Position numbers and translations under genes: made by a program. Positions 18,737-27,151 of a stretch of DNA of 64,000 bases are shown here, one piece after another (the first letter of the stretch is position 1; each line of letters begins with the position of its first letter). Location: positions 496,001-560,000 of the forward strand of contig NZ_AP019735.1 of assembly GCF_006542665.1 (NCBI RefSeq). Direction: 5' to 3'. Origin of the DNA: Alistipes communis. GTDB taxonomy: Bacteria > Bacteroidota > Bacteroidia > Bacteroidales > Rikenellaceae. Under the pieces are notes generated by a model. That model was given only the letters and a program-made list of their open reading frames with translations, made no database searches and was not told the DNA's origin.

Positions 18737-19126
18737 TCAAACAATCGATAGCCGGCAGACGACAGGTATGCGGGTCGTCCCGTGCGGCAAGCCAACCGCA
18801 ACAAGCCGTGGCTCTGGAAGCATGATGTACGCCGCCGGATAGTTCCCCGTCTCCGCATCGTAGACGAAATCCTCTTCGAATGCGGCGTCCGGCATTGATA
18901 GCGGAGCGTAGCCGGTGCAGGCATTCGGGGCGGACACGCCGCACAGCACCATCAAGGCATCGTATGGAAGGCCGGCAGACGCCGCAGCGGTGCAGGCAAG
19001 GCGGAGCATACAACAGTCCTCATCGGGAACGGAGCCGGATTCGTCGGAGGTGTCGAAAACCAAAACGGAGTACGATAAAACTCGATACGTCCAATCTCCA
19101 TGTATGTCGCAGTCATTCTGAATACA
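18737..19126 (-). other. Unrecognised coding-like fragment between sulfatase and sigma genes
   Basis: On the minus strand a frame of about 130 codons has an amino-acid make-up like a real secreted protein rather than a shadow frame (VLVFDTSDESGSVPDED, CGVSAPNACTGYAPLSMPD, YDAETGNYPAAYIMLPEP, VAVGLPHGTTRIPV). It lacks a convincing start: the first ATG would be at 19009, and upstream it runs into the sulfatase terminator. No ribosome site or signal peptide is visible. It is probably the C-terminal remnant of a lost gene. I do not recognise the family. Confidence 0.35.
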
Positions 19127-19130
19127 AAAT

Positions 19131-19161
19131 CGGGAAGTCCGGCCGGAGCCGGTGCTTCCCG
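19131..19161 (-). terminator. Terminator after the sulfatase gene
   Basis: CGGGAAG and CTTCCCG pair across a nested CCGGC/GCCGG stem. On the minus strand the hairpin is followed by ATTTTG, 33 bases beyond the sulfatase stop. Confidence 0.6.
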
Positions 19162-19194
19162 AAAAAACAAGAACGCGGGTTCCGCAGGACGATA

Positions 19195-20700
19195 TCAATC
19201 GGTTCCGAGCATACGGGCGATCGGGGCGCTCATGGGCGAAACGTACTGCTCGGCATAGAAGCGCCGCAACTCCTTTCGCATTCGTTCGATCCGACGTTCG
19301 TATTTCGGATCGCCGACGGCGTTTTTCGTTTCGAGGGGGTCTTCTTCGTAATCGTAGAATTCGCATCCCACGATCTGTCGTTCATCGAAAGGCAGGCAGG
19401 TTTTGAATCCCCGTACCCATTCCACATAGCGGTAGCGGCTGTCGCGGATCGAGTAACCCTGTATTTCCCGACGATTCGCCTGCATGAAGGCGTATTTTTT
19501 AATTCGCTTGCGGGGATTTTTCAGCACGGGCACCAGACTCGTGCCGTCGATCCAGGAGGGCGGTTCGATACCGGCCAGCTCGCAGACGGTCGGATAGATA
19601 TCCACGAACTCGGTCATCGTGCGGCATTGCTGTCCCCGGGTCATGCCGGGGACGGACATCATCATCAGCGTGCGTGTCGGAGCCTCGAAATTCGTCAGTT
19701 TGCTCCACAGGCCATGATCGCCCAAATGATAGCCATGATCGCCCCACACCACGACGATCGTATTGTCGTCCAGCCCGACTTTCCGCAACGCATCGAGAAC
19801 CCGACCGATCTGCGCGTCCGTATAGGAGGTGCAGGCGTAATAACCGTGTACGAGGCGGCGCTGAATTTCCGCATCGAGTTCCTGCCCGGGCATATAACTA
19901 TGGAACGAGGGTACATCGGTATAAGCCTTCACCTCATTCGAATTGTGATAGGCGCACGGTACGGGATCGGAACTCATCGATTGGAATTCGGCCAGCGGCA
20001 TCTTGTCCCGATCATAAAGATCCCAGTACTTTTCGGGCGCTACGAACGGCAGATGGGGACGGATGAAACCGACGGCCAGGAAGAACGGTTTGTCGCTTCT
20101 GCTCAAAGAATCGATCCATGCGACGGCTTCATCGGCGACACGTCCGTCGAAATAGGCATTGTCCGGAACATCGACGCATTCGGTCACTGGTTTGCCCTCC
20201 GGCAGCATGTAGACCGGCGCCTGAGGCTTTATATAAGGTTTCGTCCACGAAACCGGATCGTTGTTGTAGGTTTCGTCCGAGAGCGGATGATACACCTTGC
20301 CGATGCCGACCGTCTCGTAGCCGTGCGCAGCGAAGAGCTGCGGGAGGGAGACGATTTCCGGATTATTGCGCCGGAAAATGCCGTCGAGCGTCCATACTCC
20401 CGTATGATCGGGCCGCAGTCCGGTGAGAACGCTGGCGCGTGTCGGGCCGCTTAACGGAAACTGGCAGTAATTGTTCATGAAAGTCACCCCCAACGCCGCG
20501 ATACGGTCGAATGCCGGCGTTCGGGCGATCGGGTCTCCGTAAGGGCCGATATTGGGTTTAAGGTCGTCGACCACTAAAAAAAGGATATTCGGAGGGGTCG
20601 GAACCTCCCCCTTTTCCGAGGCGGGAGCCTGCTGGGCCGTTACGGAACCGGCCATCGAGAGCGATCCGACGCCCAAAAGCATTTTTTTCAGGTCTGTCAT
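19195..20700 (-). CDS. Sulfatase, serine-type formylglycine, iduronate-2-sulfatase-like
   Basis: This 501-residue protein has a signal peptide (MTDLKKMLLGVGSLSMAGSVTAQ) and the alkaline-phosphatase-superfamily sulfatase fold. Metal ligands lie in NILFLVVDDLKPN. The active-site signature is PLSGPTRASVLTG, with Ser84 in the place converted to formylglycine, so it is a Ser-type sulfatase needing an anaerobic maturase (anSME); none is encoded in the window. VWGDHGYHLGDHG carries further metal ligands. RPDHTGVWTL, IGKVYHPLSDET and FLAVGFIRPHLPF resemble iduronate-2-sulfatase-like (S1_7) enzymes. It is divergent from a small secreted-protein gene and is the leftmost gene of the GntR-centred locus. 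The exact sulfated sugar is unknown. Confidence 0.92.
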   Translation of the reverse strand: MTDLKKMLLGVGSLSMAGSVTAQQAPASEKGEVPTPPNILFLVVDDLKPNIGPYGDPIARTPAFDRIAALGVTFMNNYCQFPLSGPTRASVLTGLRPDHTGVWTLDGIFRRNNPEIVSLPQLFAAHGYETVGIGKVYHPLSDETYNNDPVSWTKPYIKPQAPVYMLPEGKPVTECVDVPDNAYFDGRVADEAVAWIDSLSRSDKPFFLAVGFIRPHLPFVAPEKYWDLYDRDKMPLAEFQSMSSDPVPCAYHNSNEVKAYTDVPSFHSYMPGQELDAEIQRRLVHGYYACTSYTDAQIGRVLDALRKVGLDDNTIVVVWGDHGYHLGDHGLWSKLTNFEAPTRTLMMMSVPGMTRGQQCRTMTEFVDIYPTVCELAGIEPPSWIDGTSLVPVLKNPRKRIKKYAFMQANRREIQGYSIRDSRYRYVEWVRGFKTCLPFDERQIVGCEFYDYEEDPLETKNAVGDPKYERRIERMRKELRRFYAEQYVSPMSAPIARMLGTD

Positions 20701-20782
20701 TGCTTTTTCAAATTTTAATCTCTATTTTTGTTTCGTTCGAAAGGGTCTGAATTTTATTCCGTAACTTTAATTCTTCACTACC

Positions 20783-21421
20783 ATGAAAACCATTGCAGCG
20801 ATGCTGACTCTCGGAGTCGCGTGCTGGGCTTTCGGTACACAGGCCCAGACTTTCGATACCCGGTTGCTTTCACAGTACGATGCGTCTGTTTTGCGGGAAC
20901 TCTATCCCGTATGCCGCCACACCACCGTCTCCGCGGAACAGCAGGTGCGGCTAGCCGAGCGCATCCGGCAGGAAAATCTCCGTTTCGCGGAATTGATCCG
21001 TTGCGACGGCGGAGTGCTCGCCCCCGCCAGCGAGACGGAACTCGAACGGATGCGCGATAACGCCCTGCGCGAGATTCTCACCGAAGAGCAACTGCTCCAA
21101 TACTATCGTTACGAAGCGCTTCCGGCAGCCTACGCCCGCGGGCGCGAAGCCAAGAAGATCGTTTCGAAGCAGCTCCAACTCACCTATATGGAGCTGAAAT
21201 ATGTCAATAACGCCTTCTTCGTCATCGAGCAGGAGACGCAGGCGGCCAAAAAGTTCTGGCGCGGCAATCCCGCCGAAGCGCGGGACAGAATCCGCAGCGT
21301 CTACGAACGCGAAATCGCGCAGCTCGAGGCCAAGAGCGGAATCCGGATCGACAAACAAATGCGTGCGGTGCGGGTCGTGGAATTGACCGACTACGCTCCG
21401 CTGATGCCTGCCGGAAAGTAA
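20783..21421 (+). CDS. Secreted helical protein of unknown function
   Basis: This 212-residue protein has a clear signal peptide (MKTIAAMLTLGVACWAFGTQAQ). The rest is rich in charged amphipathic helices (SAEQQVRLAERIRQENLRFAELI, ETELERMRDNALREILTEEQLLQYYR, YEREIAQLEAKSGIRIDKQM). The LTEEQ-type motif recalls Spy/CpxP-like periplasmic helical proteins, but I cannot assign it to a family. It is divergent from the sulfatase and ends at a strong terminator, so it is a single-gene unit. A TATTTTTG -7-like box lies at 20723-20730. Confidence 0.7.
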   Translation: MKTIAAMLTLGVACWAFGTQAQTFDTRLLSQYDASVLRELYPVCRHTTVSAEQQVRLAERIRQENLRFAELIRCDGGVLAPASETELERMRDNALREILTEEQLLQYYRYEALPAAYARGREAKKIVSKQLQLTYMELKYVNNAFFVIEQETQAAKKFWRGNPAEARDRIRSVYEREIAQLEAKSGIRIDKQMRAVRVVELTDYAPLMPAGK

Positions 21422-21446
21422 TCGTCCGCGATCTCCGGCCTCACGG

Positions 21447-21472
21447 GACCGTCCTTCGGGACGGTCTTTTTT
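21447..21472 (+). terminator. Intrinsic terminator with UUCG tetraloop
   Basis: GACCGTCC, loop TTCG and GGACGGTC are followed by six Ts, a textbook intrinsic terminator 25 nt after the stop codon at 21421. Confidence 0.95.
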
Positions 21473-21476
21473 CTTG

Positions 21477-22952
21477 TCAAAGATCGACCTGCTGCGTCCG
21501 GGTCTCCCCGAAGCGCGATACCACACGGATCGTAACCCGTTTCGAGCGGGGAGTGCAGCGGAACAGATGATCCGTCACTCTGGCCTTGATCCAGGGACGG
21601 GCGGCAATCCGCGGACTCCCTGCCGTACCGAAATATTCGCATGCTACGGGATCGAGCGCACGGGGATCGTCGTACCCGCAGCGTTTCATCGGGCGGAACG
21701 TGCGGCCCCCGTCCTCGGAATACTCTACGCGCCACTGCGGGTCCCAGTCCCAAACATTGACGAGCAGCTCCGATGCGGGGCGCGAAGCCCCGCAACGCGA
21801 CGTATCGGGCGGATAAACGCTGAAAAGACGTTCGGGTGCGGCTGCGGCGACGTAGCGCCAGCGGAACCGGCGTCCCCGCACCTCGAAGAGTTTGTATCCG
21901 AGCGGAGTGCCGTCCAGACAGACCGGCCCCTCCCAGAAACCGCCGCAGGCAGCTCCTACGGTGTGCTCGGTCACTCGACGCGAAGGAGTCGCCACGCTGT
22001 TGCAGTGCGTATGTCCGGAGATGATCTGCACGCGGGCATATCCGTCCAACAGCGCCAGCAGGGCGGAACTGTCGCCGTAATGCTCCGGATCGGGGAATTG
22101 CCGGCTTTGCAGGGGAGCGTGTACCAGAACGACAACGGCGCGTTTTTTCGGGACGTAGGAGAGGTCGCGCTCGACCCATGCGAGCTGCTCCTCACCGAAA
22201 CCGATGTCGTAAGCATCGCGTTTTCCGCCCCGAAAACGGATGTTATCCAGTACGATGTAATGTACGCGCCCTCGGTTGAACGAATAATACGTCGGCCCGT
22301 AATGCTCCCGAAATCGACGTGTGGCGGGCTCCTCGTTGGCAGGGGTTTCGCTGTCGCGGATCGGGCCGTGGTCATGGTTGCCGATGGCGTAGAAGACCGG
22401 CCGGCCGAGTACCGCAAAACTCTTCTTGCTCGGCAGGTGCATCTTCGGACGGTTGAAAACGATATCGCCGGCGACAAGCACCGGAATTTCGGATGACGCC
22501 GGAAGTTGCGCCACGGTCCGTTTCAACGCGGCGAGCAGCGAATCGAGCTGCGACAGTTCCCGACGGTTGCGCACCTGCGGGTCTCCCATCGCGACGAAAC
22601 GGTGCCGGCGCCCTTTATCCGGCTCGCGGAGCAGCGTAAAATCGATCCCCTCACGCACGGCAAGCGTGTCCACCCGAATCCAAAACATCGGAACGCTCTC
22701 CGCGACCGGAACCGTGTAGCCTGCCGGAACGGAGATATATACATGCATGGCATTCTCTCCGCATACGAGTCGATAGGCTCCGTGCGAATCGGTTTGCGTG
22801 AACCTTTCCCCGTCGGTGACAACCACGCCCGGGACGCCGCGCCCGCCGCAGAGGACACGTCCGCATACCGGTTCCTTGGCCATCGCATGCTCCGCAAACA
22901 AAAGCAATACGAACGACATCGGACCAGCCAGACACGTAAAGAGAGAATTCAT
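21477..22952 (-). CDS. Secreted metallophosphoesterase with N-terminal MetallophosN-type domain
   Basis: The start is placed at 22952 (MNSLFTCLAGPMSFVLLLFAEHAMA), which gives a signal peptide and lies just after the promoter. The protein is 491 residues. An N-terminal carboxypeptidase-regulatory-like strand domain (CGRVLCGGRGVPGVVVTDGE, AYRLVCGENAMHVYISVPAGY) precedes a calcineurin-like phosphoesterase domain (FVAMGDPQVRN, VLVAGDIVF, AIGNHDHGP, IISGHTHCN) and a C-terminal beta domain. The same layout is seen at 31494-33452, so they are paralogues. Its promoter carries the putative GntR operator, which ties it to the neighbouring sugar locus. The natural phosphoester is unknown. Confidence 0.88.
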   Translation of the reverse strand: MNSLFTCLAGPMSFVLLLFAEHAMAKEPVCGRVLCGGRGVPGVVVTDGERFTQTDSHGAYRLVCGENAMHVYISVPAGYTVPVAESVPMFWIRVDTLAVREGIDFTLLREPDKGRRHRFVAMGDPQVRNRRELSQLDSLLAALKRTVAQLPASSEIPVLVAGDIVFNRPKMHLPSKKSFAVLGRPVFYAIGNHDHGPIRDSETPANEEPATRRFREHYGPTYYSFNRGRVHYIVLDNIRFRGGKRDAYDIGFGEEQLAWVERDLSYVPKKRAVVVLVHAPLQSRQFPDPEHYGDSSALLALLDGYARVQIISGHTHCNSVATPSRRVTEHTVGAACGGFWEGPVCLDGTPLGYKLFEVRGRRFRWRYVAAAAPERLFSVYPPDTSRCGASRPASELLVNVWDWDPQWRVEYSEDGGRTFRPMKRCGYDDPRALDPVACEYFGTAGSPRIAARPWIKARVTDHLFRCTPRSKRVTIRVVSRFGETRTQQVDL

Positions 22953-22961
22953 AAATAACAA

Positions 22962-23012
22962 TAGTTTAGTGTTGTGTGGTGCAAATATAATCGGATATTT
23001 TTCAAAAAGCAA
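22962..23012 (-). promoter_or_regulatory. Promoter with putative GntR operator, upstream of metallophosphoesterase
   Basis: On the minus strand a TTG (23012-23010) lies 20 nt before TATATTTG (22989-22982), the Bacteroidetes -33/-7 pattern. Directly after the -7 box comes CACCACACAACACTAAAC, an element shared with the promoters at 24233 and 38820/38748. Confidence 0.75.
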
Positions 23013-23033
23013 GTTTTCCGATACCGAAATCGG

Positions 23034-23069
23034 TAAAAAAAGCCGGAGTCCGTCTGACGGACTCCGGCT
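23034..23069 (-). terminator. Terminator after the GntR-family regulator gene
   Basis: AGCCGGAGTCCG (23041-23052) pairs with CGGACTCCGGCT (23058-23069), a 12-bp stem. On the minus strand it runs into six Ts. Confidence 0.88.
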
Positions 23070-23146
23070 ACTGAACCGGATACGGGACGATCTGCGCAAT
23101 ATCTATTCTGCAACCGTATCGTTCTATCGCGGGCTGTTGCTGTCTA

Positions 23147-24181
23147 TCAGAACGTGCTGCGCCGCGTCATTCTAAAATCGCATTTCACCTTGCGAAGTTG
23201 TTTGTCGAGAATCATTCGCGCCGCTACACTTCCCATTTGTCGGAAATCGGTGGAAATGGTAGTCAGTCCGTTCAATACGATCTCGTTGATCGGCGATTCG
23301 TTGTAGGAGATGAAACCGATATCGCGTCCGGCTTTGAGTTTCTTCTCCTTCGCGGCACGCGCCAGATCAATGAGCTCCGTATCGAGCTGTCCGTTGAGGA
23401 TGAGGTAGACTTCCTGGGGACGGACGATATCGGGGGTTACGGCCTGATAGAACTCGCACGGAATGCCGTGATCGGAGCAAAACCGTTCCGCCCCCTCGCG
23501 AATGAACGTATAATAGAGACTCGACGCTTCGGTGATGATATTGAGCCTGTTCTGTTTCCGGAGTTTTTTCAGCGCCTGCATCAACCCTTCGTAGACGTCA
23601 TTGGTAAAGTCCTGATATACGACACCGTAGTTGCCGGGAAGCGAATCGAGGCACCGGTCGAGCAGGATGAGCTTGCGGTTCGGAATCCGCATCAGCGCCT
23701 TGACCGCACGCCGCTGCGTGGATTCGTCGAGCGGAAAGTGCGGGGTGACGACATAATAATCGAACTGATCGAGGTTTTCGTCGATATAGTATTCGAGCAG
23801 GTCGATCTGCTGGTTGTGCAAACGGATAGTGATCTCCCCCCGTGTTCCGATCGTCGAGGAGAACGAGCTGAACAGCACCTGCTTGTAGGTGCTCAATTTA
23901 TCGAACAACACCAGTATCTTGGGATTTTGCCCGCTGTTTTCGGATGAAACGTAAAAGCCCTTTCCCTGCGTGGCACTGATAACTCCCCTGTCGCGCATGA
24001 GCGAATAGGCTTTCTTGACCGTTTCCTTCGATATCCCCAGTTGAAGCGAAAGTTCGTTCATCGACGGCAGCAGGTCTCCGTATCTGTACTCGCCGTTGTG
24101 GATAGCCGTTTCGACACTGTTGATGAGCTGTTTGTAGACGGGTGTCTGCGATTTCAAGTCTATTTTTATGGTATATGCCAT
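23147..24181 (-). CDS. GntR-family transcription regulator with periplasmic-binding-protein-like sensor domain
   Basis: This 344-residue protein has an N-terminal winged helix of the GntR type (YRYGDLLPSMNELSLQLGISKETVKKAYSLMRDRGVISATQGKGFYV). The C-terminal LacI/PBP1-like ligand domain spans about residues 85-340 (ILVLFDKLSTYKQVLFSSF, KLILLDRCLDSLPGNYGVVYQDF, IGFISYNESPINEIVLNGLTTIST, MGSVAARMI). Bacteroidetes regulators of this build (FucR, AraR type) sense a sugar and control the adjacent catabolic genes. It is divergent from the glycosidase-transporter-kinase operon, and a shared A/C-rich element lies downstream of four nearby -7 boxes, so I propose those sites as its operators. Confidence 0.9.
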   Translation of the reverse strand: MAYTIKIDLKSQTPVYKQLINSVETAIHNGEYRYGDLLPSMNELSLQLGISKETVKKAYSLMRDRGVISATQGKGFYVSSENSGQNPKILVLFDKLSTYKQVLFSSFSSTIGTRGEITIRLHNQQIDLLEYYIDENLDQFDYYVVTPHFPLDESTQRRAVKALMRIPNRKLILLDRCLDSLPGNYGVVYQDFTNDVYEGLMQALKKLRKQNRLNIITEASSLYYTFIREGAERFCSDHGIPCEFYQAVTPDIVRPQEVYLILNGQLDTELIDLARAAKEKKLKAGRDIGFISYNESPINEIVLNGLTTISTDFRQMGSVAARMILDKQLRKVKCDFRMTRRSTF

Positions 24182-24210
24182 ATCCGGATTATAAAAAATA
24201 ACTGTTTTTT

Positions 24211-24303
24211 TTGTTTTTCACGACAAATGGAGTATATTTGCACCACACTACAACACACATAAATCAAAACTGATGACGCCTATGTTGGGTTGAGTGTGCT
24301 ATA
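24211..24303 (+). promoter_or_regulatory. Promoter and putative GntR operators of the glycosidase-MFS-isomerase-kinase operon
   Basis: TTG at 24211-24213, a 19-nt spacer and TATATTTG at 24233-24240 make an ideal -33/-7 promoter. CACCACACTACAACACAC starts at the next base (24241). A degenerate inverted copy (TGTTGGGTTGAGTGTGCTA, 24283-24301) lies about 25 bp further on, so the regulator may bind both sides. The leader to the first gene is about 110 nt. Confidence 0.8.
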
Positions 24304-24358
24304 CTTTGGTACAAAAGTAATAAAAATAACCTGAATTGTAACTCAAAAACTACGACAA

Positions 24359-25849
24359 ATGAGCAAACTTATCAGCATGACCGCAGCAATGACCTGTCTG
24401 GCGATCACCGCATCTGCCGGAAACGACACTCCGCATTGGTCCCTCACGTGGAAAAAAATGCAGACGACCGGCCCCGAACTGGAACTGATCGGTACATTGC
24501 CGACACGCACGACGCACGAATTGGGGGCTTCCGACTGGTCGGTCGGTTGCGAGACGCTCGACCGGGACTACGCCGATTTCGACAGCTACAAACCTTATCT
24601 GAGCGAATTGGGAGTAACTTCGGCACGTATTCAGAGCGGCTGGGCCCGCTGCGAAAAGCAGAAAGGGCGCTACGACTTCGCGTGGATCGACCATATCGTC
24701 GACGGAATGCTGGAAGAGGGGGTGCAGCCCTGGATCAACCTCGGATACGGCAATCCCCTGTACGGCGCTGAAAAAGGTCTCGGGTCGAAAATTTTTACCG
24801 ACGAACCGACCATGAAAGCCTGGCTGAAATTCGTCGAGACGATCGTCGCCCGTTACCGGGACAAGGTACACGAATGGGAAATCTGGAACGAGCCCAATCT
24901 CGGCGAGAACCGCACGAACTACGATGCCTATGCCTCGCTGTTGTCGCATACCGTTGAAACGATCCGCCGAGTACAGCCCGACGCCGTCATCATCGGCATG
25001 GGGCTTTCCCGTATGCCGTTAGGCTATACCGAACACGTGCTCGACCTGCTTCGCGAGCGAGGGCAGCTCGGCATGATCGATTATGTGAGTTTCCATCCTT
25101 ACCACGAAAATCCCGACGACGCTACTCCCGGCATCGAAGCATTGGCCCGATTGGTGAAATCCTACGATCCCGACATCCGGCTCTTCCAGGGAGAATCGGG
25201 ATGTCCCGCGACGCTCGAATGGGCACATGCCCTGCGTTACTACGAATGGAACGAATACAGCCAGGCCAAATGGGTCGCACGCCGCATGGCCAACGACTGG
25301 ATGATGGGCATCCGCTCGTCGATCTTCACCTTCGTCGACCTGCAATATCCCAACATGCAGCAGTCGTTCGGGCTGTTGCGGACAAATCTTTTCAAGGAGG
25401 TGGTTTACAAACGGCCGTCGTTCCATACCGTGCAGCATATGGTCAATCTCTTCCGCCCCGAACTCCGTTCCGCAGGGCACCTGAACCACGAGAGCAACAC
25501 GCCGCGACGACTCACGGTCGCAGGCATCGAACGTCAGAAGGACGGAACGCTCGTCGGCGCCGTCGTCTGGCAGAACGACCGCATTCCTTCGGACAACCTG
25601 GCTTTCGAGCCGATCGAACTTTGGATCGAAGGACTCTCGCTGAAAGATCCCGTACTAATCGAGATGATCACGGGCCGGATCTACGCTCTGCCGAAATATC
25701 ACGGGCATTCCGGCGACGGACGCATGAAATTCACGGGACTTCCCGTATGGGATTCTCCCGTAGTGATTCTCGAACGGAGCGCCCTGCCCGAAGGGACGCA
25801 AACACGCGAACGCCAGATTTCCGGATCGACCCGGGACATGCATTTCTGA
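24359..25849 (+). CDS. Clan GH-A glycoside hydrolase, GH39-like
   Basis: This 496-residue protein has a short signal peptide (MSKLISMTAAMTCLAITASAG). The barrel carries a clan GH-A pair: acid/base Glu178 in WEIWNEPNLGENR and nucleophile Glu279 in RLFQGESGCPA, with supporting strings RIQSGWARCEKQKGRYDF, YVSFHPYHENP and FTFVDLQYPN. The arrangement is closest to GH39-like (beta-xylosidase/iduronidase type) enzymes, but the family number is a guess. It is the first gene of an operon under the putative GntR operator. Its product is probably taken up by the MFS carrier encoded 39 bp downstream. Confidence 0.78.
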   Translation: MSKLISMTAAMTCLAITASAGNDTPHWSLTWKKMQTTGPELELIGTLPTRTTHELGASDWSVGCETLDRDYADFDSYKPYLSELGVTSARIQSGWARCEKQKGRYDFAWIDHIVDGMLEEGVQPWINLGYGNPLYGAEKGLGSKIFTDEPTMKAWLKFVETIVARYRDKVHEWEIWNEPNLGENRTNYDAYASLLSHTVETIRRVQPDAVIIGMGLSRMPLGYTEHVLDLLRERGQLGMIDYVSFHPYHENPDDATPGIEALARLVKSYDPDIRLFQGESGCPATLEWAHALRYYEWNEYSQAKWVARRMANDWMMGIRSSIFTFVDLQYPNMQQSFGLLRTNLFKEVVYKRPSFHTVQHMVNLFRPELRSAGHLNHESNTPRRLTVAGIERQKDGTLVGAVVWQNDRIPSDNLAFEPIELWIEGLSLKDPVLIEMITGRIYALPKYHGHSGDGRMKFTGLPVWDSPVVILERSALPEGTQTRERQISGSTRDMHF

Positions 25850-25888
25850 CGACTATTTCCCGAACCGAGACAAAAGCGTTTCAAGTTT

Positions 25889-27151
25889 ATGACAGGATAC
25901 GACAAAGTCCGTAAAGGATACAAATGGGAGGTGCTGGCCCTGCTGTGGGTCGCCTACCTGCTCAATCAGGCAGACAGACAGGTATTCAACGTGGTGCTTC
26001 CGCTCATCCGCGAGGACTTGGGGCTGAGCGATGTGGCCGTCGGTACGATCGCCACGGTTTTCAACCTGTTCTATGCCGTGCTGGTCCCGATCGGAGGATT
26101 TATCGGCGACCGTTTCAGCCGCAAGTGGATCGTGACGGCGAGCGTCCTCTTCTGGAGCATCGCCACCATGTTCACGGGACTCTGCAACGGATTCCTGATG
26201 CTGGTCGTGATGCGCAGCATCGCAACGGGCGGCGGCGAAGCCTTCTTCGGGCCTGCGAACTACTCGCTCATCGCCGATTACCACGACCGGACGCGAGCCT
26301 TCGCCATGTCGATCCACCAGACGGCTTATTATGTCGGGATCATCCTCAGCGGGTATGCCGCCGGCGTCGTCGGCGAACTCTGGGGCTGGCGCAACGCCTT
26401 CTACATCTTCGGCGCCATCGGGGTTCTCCACGGCATAATCATGGCCGGACACTTGCGCGACCGCAAACATCCTGCGACCGAGCCGACAGAAAGAGGGGGG
26501 GGGAACGAGCAGAAACCCCGTTTCGCCGAAGGATTCCGCATCGTTTTCACGACTCCGACGGCACTCATTCTGACGCTCAGTTTCTCCGGACTGATCTTCG
26601 TGCTGACGGGGTATCTGACCTGGATGCCCACCTATCTCTACGAACGTTTCGACATGGATCTGGCCGCTGCCGGTTTCCACTCGATGTTCTACACGCATCT
26701 GTTCGCCTTCGTCGGAATCCTGATCGCCGGACGCATCTCCGACCGGATTGCCGCGAAACACCCTGCGAGCCGAATGGCCATGCAGGGCATCGGCCTGCTG
26801 GCCGCCGTGCCGTTCATCGTGATGATGGGACACTCTTCGACGCTGTGGATCATCTATCTCGGCTTCGCAGGATTCGGCTTCGCCCGGGCATTCTTCGACG
26901 CCAACACCTACACGGTTCTTTACGACGTCGTTCCCGAACGCTACCACTCCTCGGCGTCCGGCGTAATGATCATGACCGGATTCGCCATAGGAGCGCTGGC
27001 ACCCGTCATACTGGGTGCCGTGAAAGAGGCGGCCGGACTCTCTTCCGGCATTACGATGCTGGCCGGCGTATGGCTCGTATGCGGCGTGCTGATGCTTGCG
27101 GGCAGCAAACGGTTCTACATGAAAAACTATAATCGCATAAACAATGTATAG
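25889..27151 (+). CDS. MFS sugar transporter with phase-variable-looking loop
   Basis: This 420-residue inner-membrane protein has about twelve hydrophobic segments and the MFS signature after helix 2 (GGFIGDRFSRKW), with DRQVFNVVLPLIREDLGLS at the first loop. It resembles hexuronate/organic-anion or sugar importers of the ACS-like group (FFGPANYSLIADYHDRTRAF). The central cytoplasmic loop between helices 6 and 7 contains a run of nine Gs (E-R-G-G-G-N-E). It is in frame here, but a one-base slip would remove half of the carrier. It overlaps the next gene by 8 bp, so the operon is tightly coupled. The substrate is inferred to be the sugar handled by the downstream isomerase and kinase. Confidence 0.88.
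   Translation: MTGYDKVRKGYKWEVLALLWVAYLLNQADRQVFNVVLPLIREDLGLSDVAVGTIATVFNLFYAVLVPIGGFIGDRFSRKWIVTASVLFWSIATMFTGLCNGFLMLVVMRSIATGGGEAFFGPANYSLIADYHDRTRAFAMSIHQTAYYVGIILSGYAAGVVGELWGWRNAFYIFGAIGVLHGIIMAGHLRDRKHPATEPTERGGGNEQKPRFAEGFRIVFTTPTALILTLSFSGLIFVLTGYLTWMPTYLYERFDMDLAAAGFHSMFYTHLFAFVGILIAGRISDRIAAKHPASRMAMQGIGLLAAVPFIVMMGHSSTLWIIYLGFAGFGFARAFFDANTYTVLYDVVPERYHSSASGVMIMTGFAIGALAPVILGAVKEAAGLSSGITMLAGVWLVCGVLMLAGSKRFYMKNYNRINNV
26495..26503 (+). repeat. G9 homopolymer in the MFS gene (in frame)
   Basis: Nine Gs encode three glycines in the cytoplasmic loop between the two halves of the transporter. At this length the gene is open. Confidence 0.9.
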
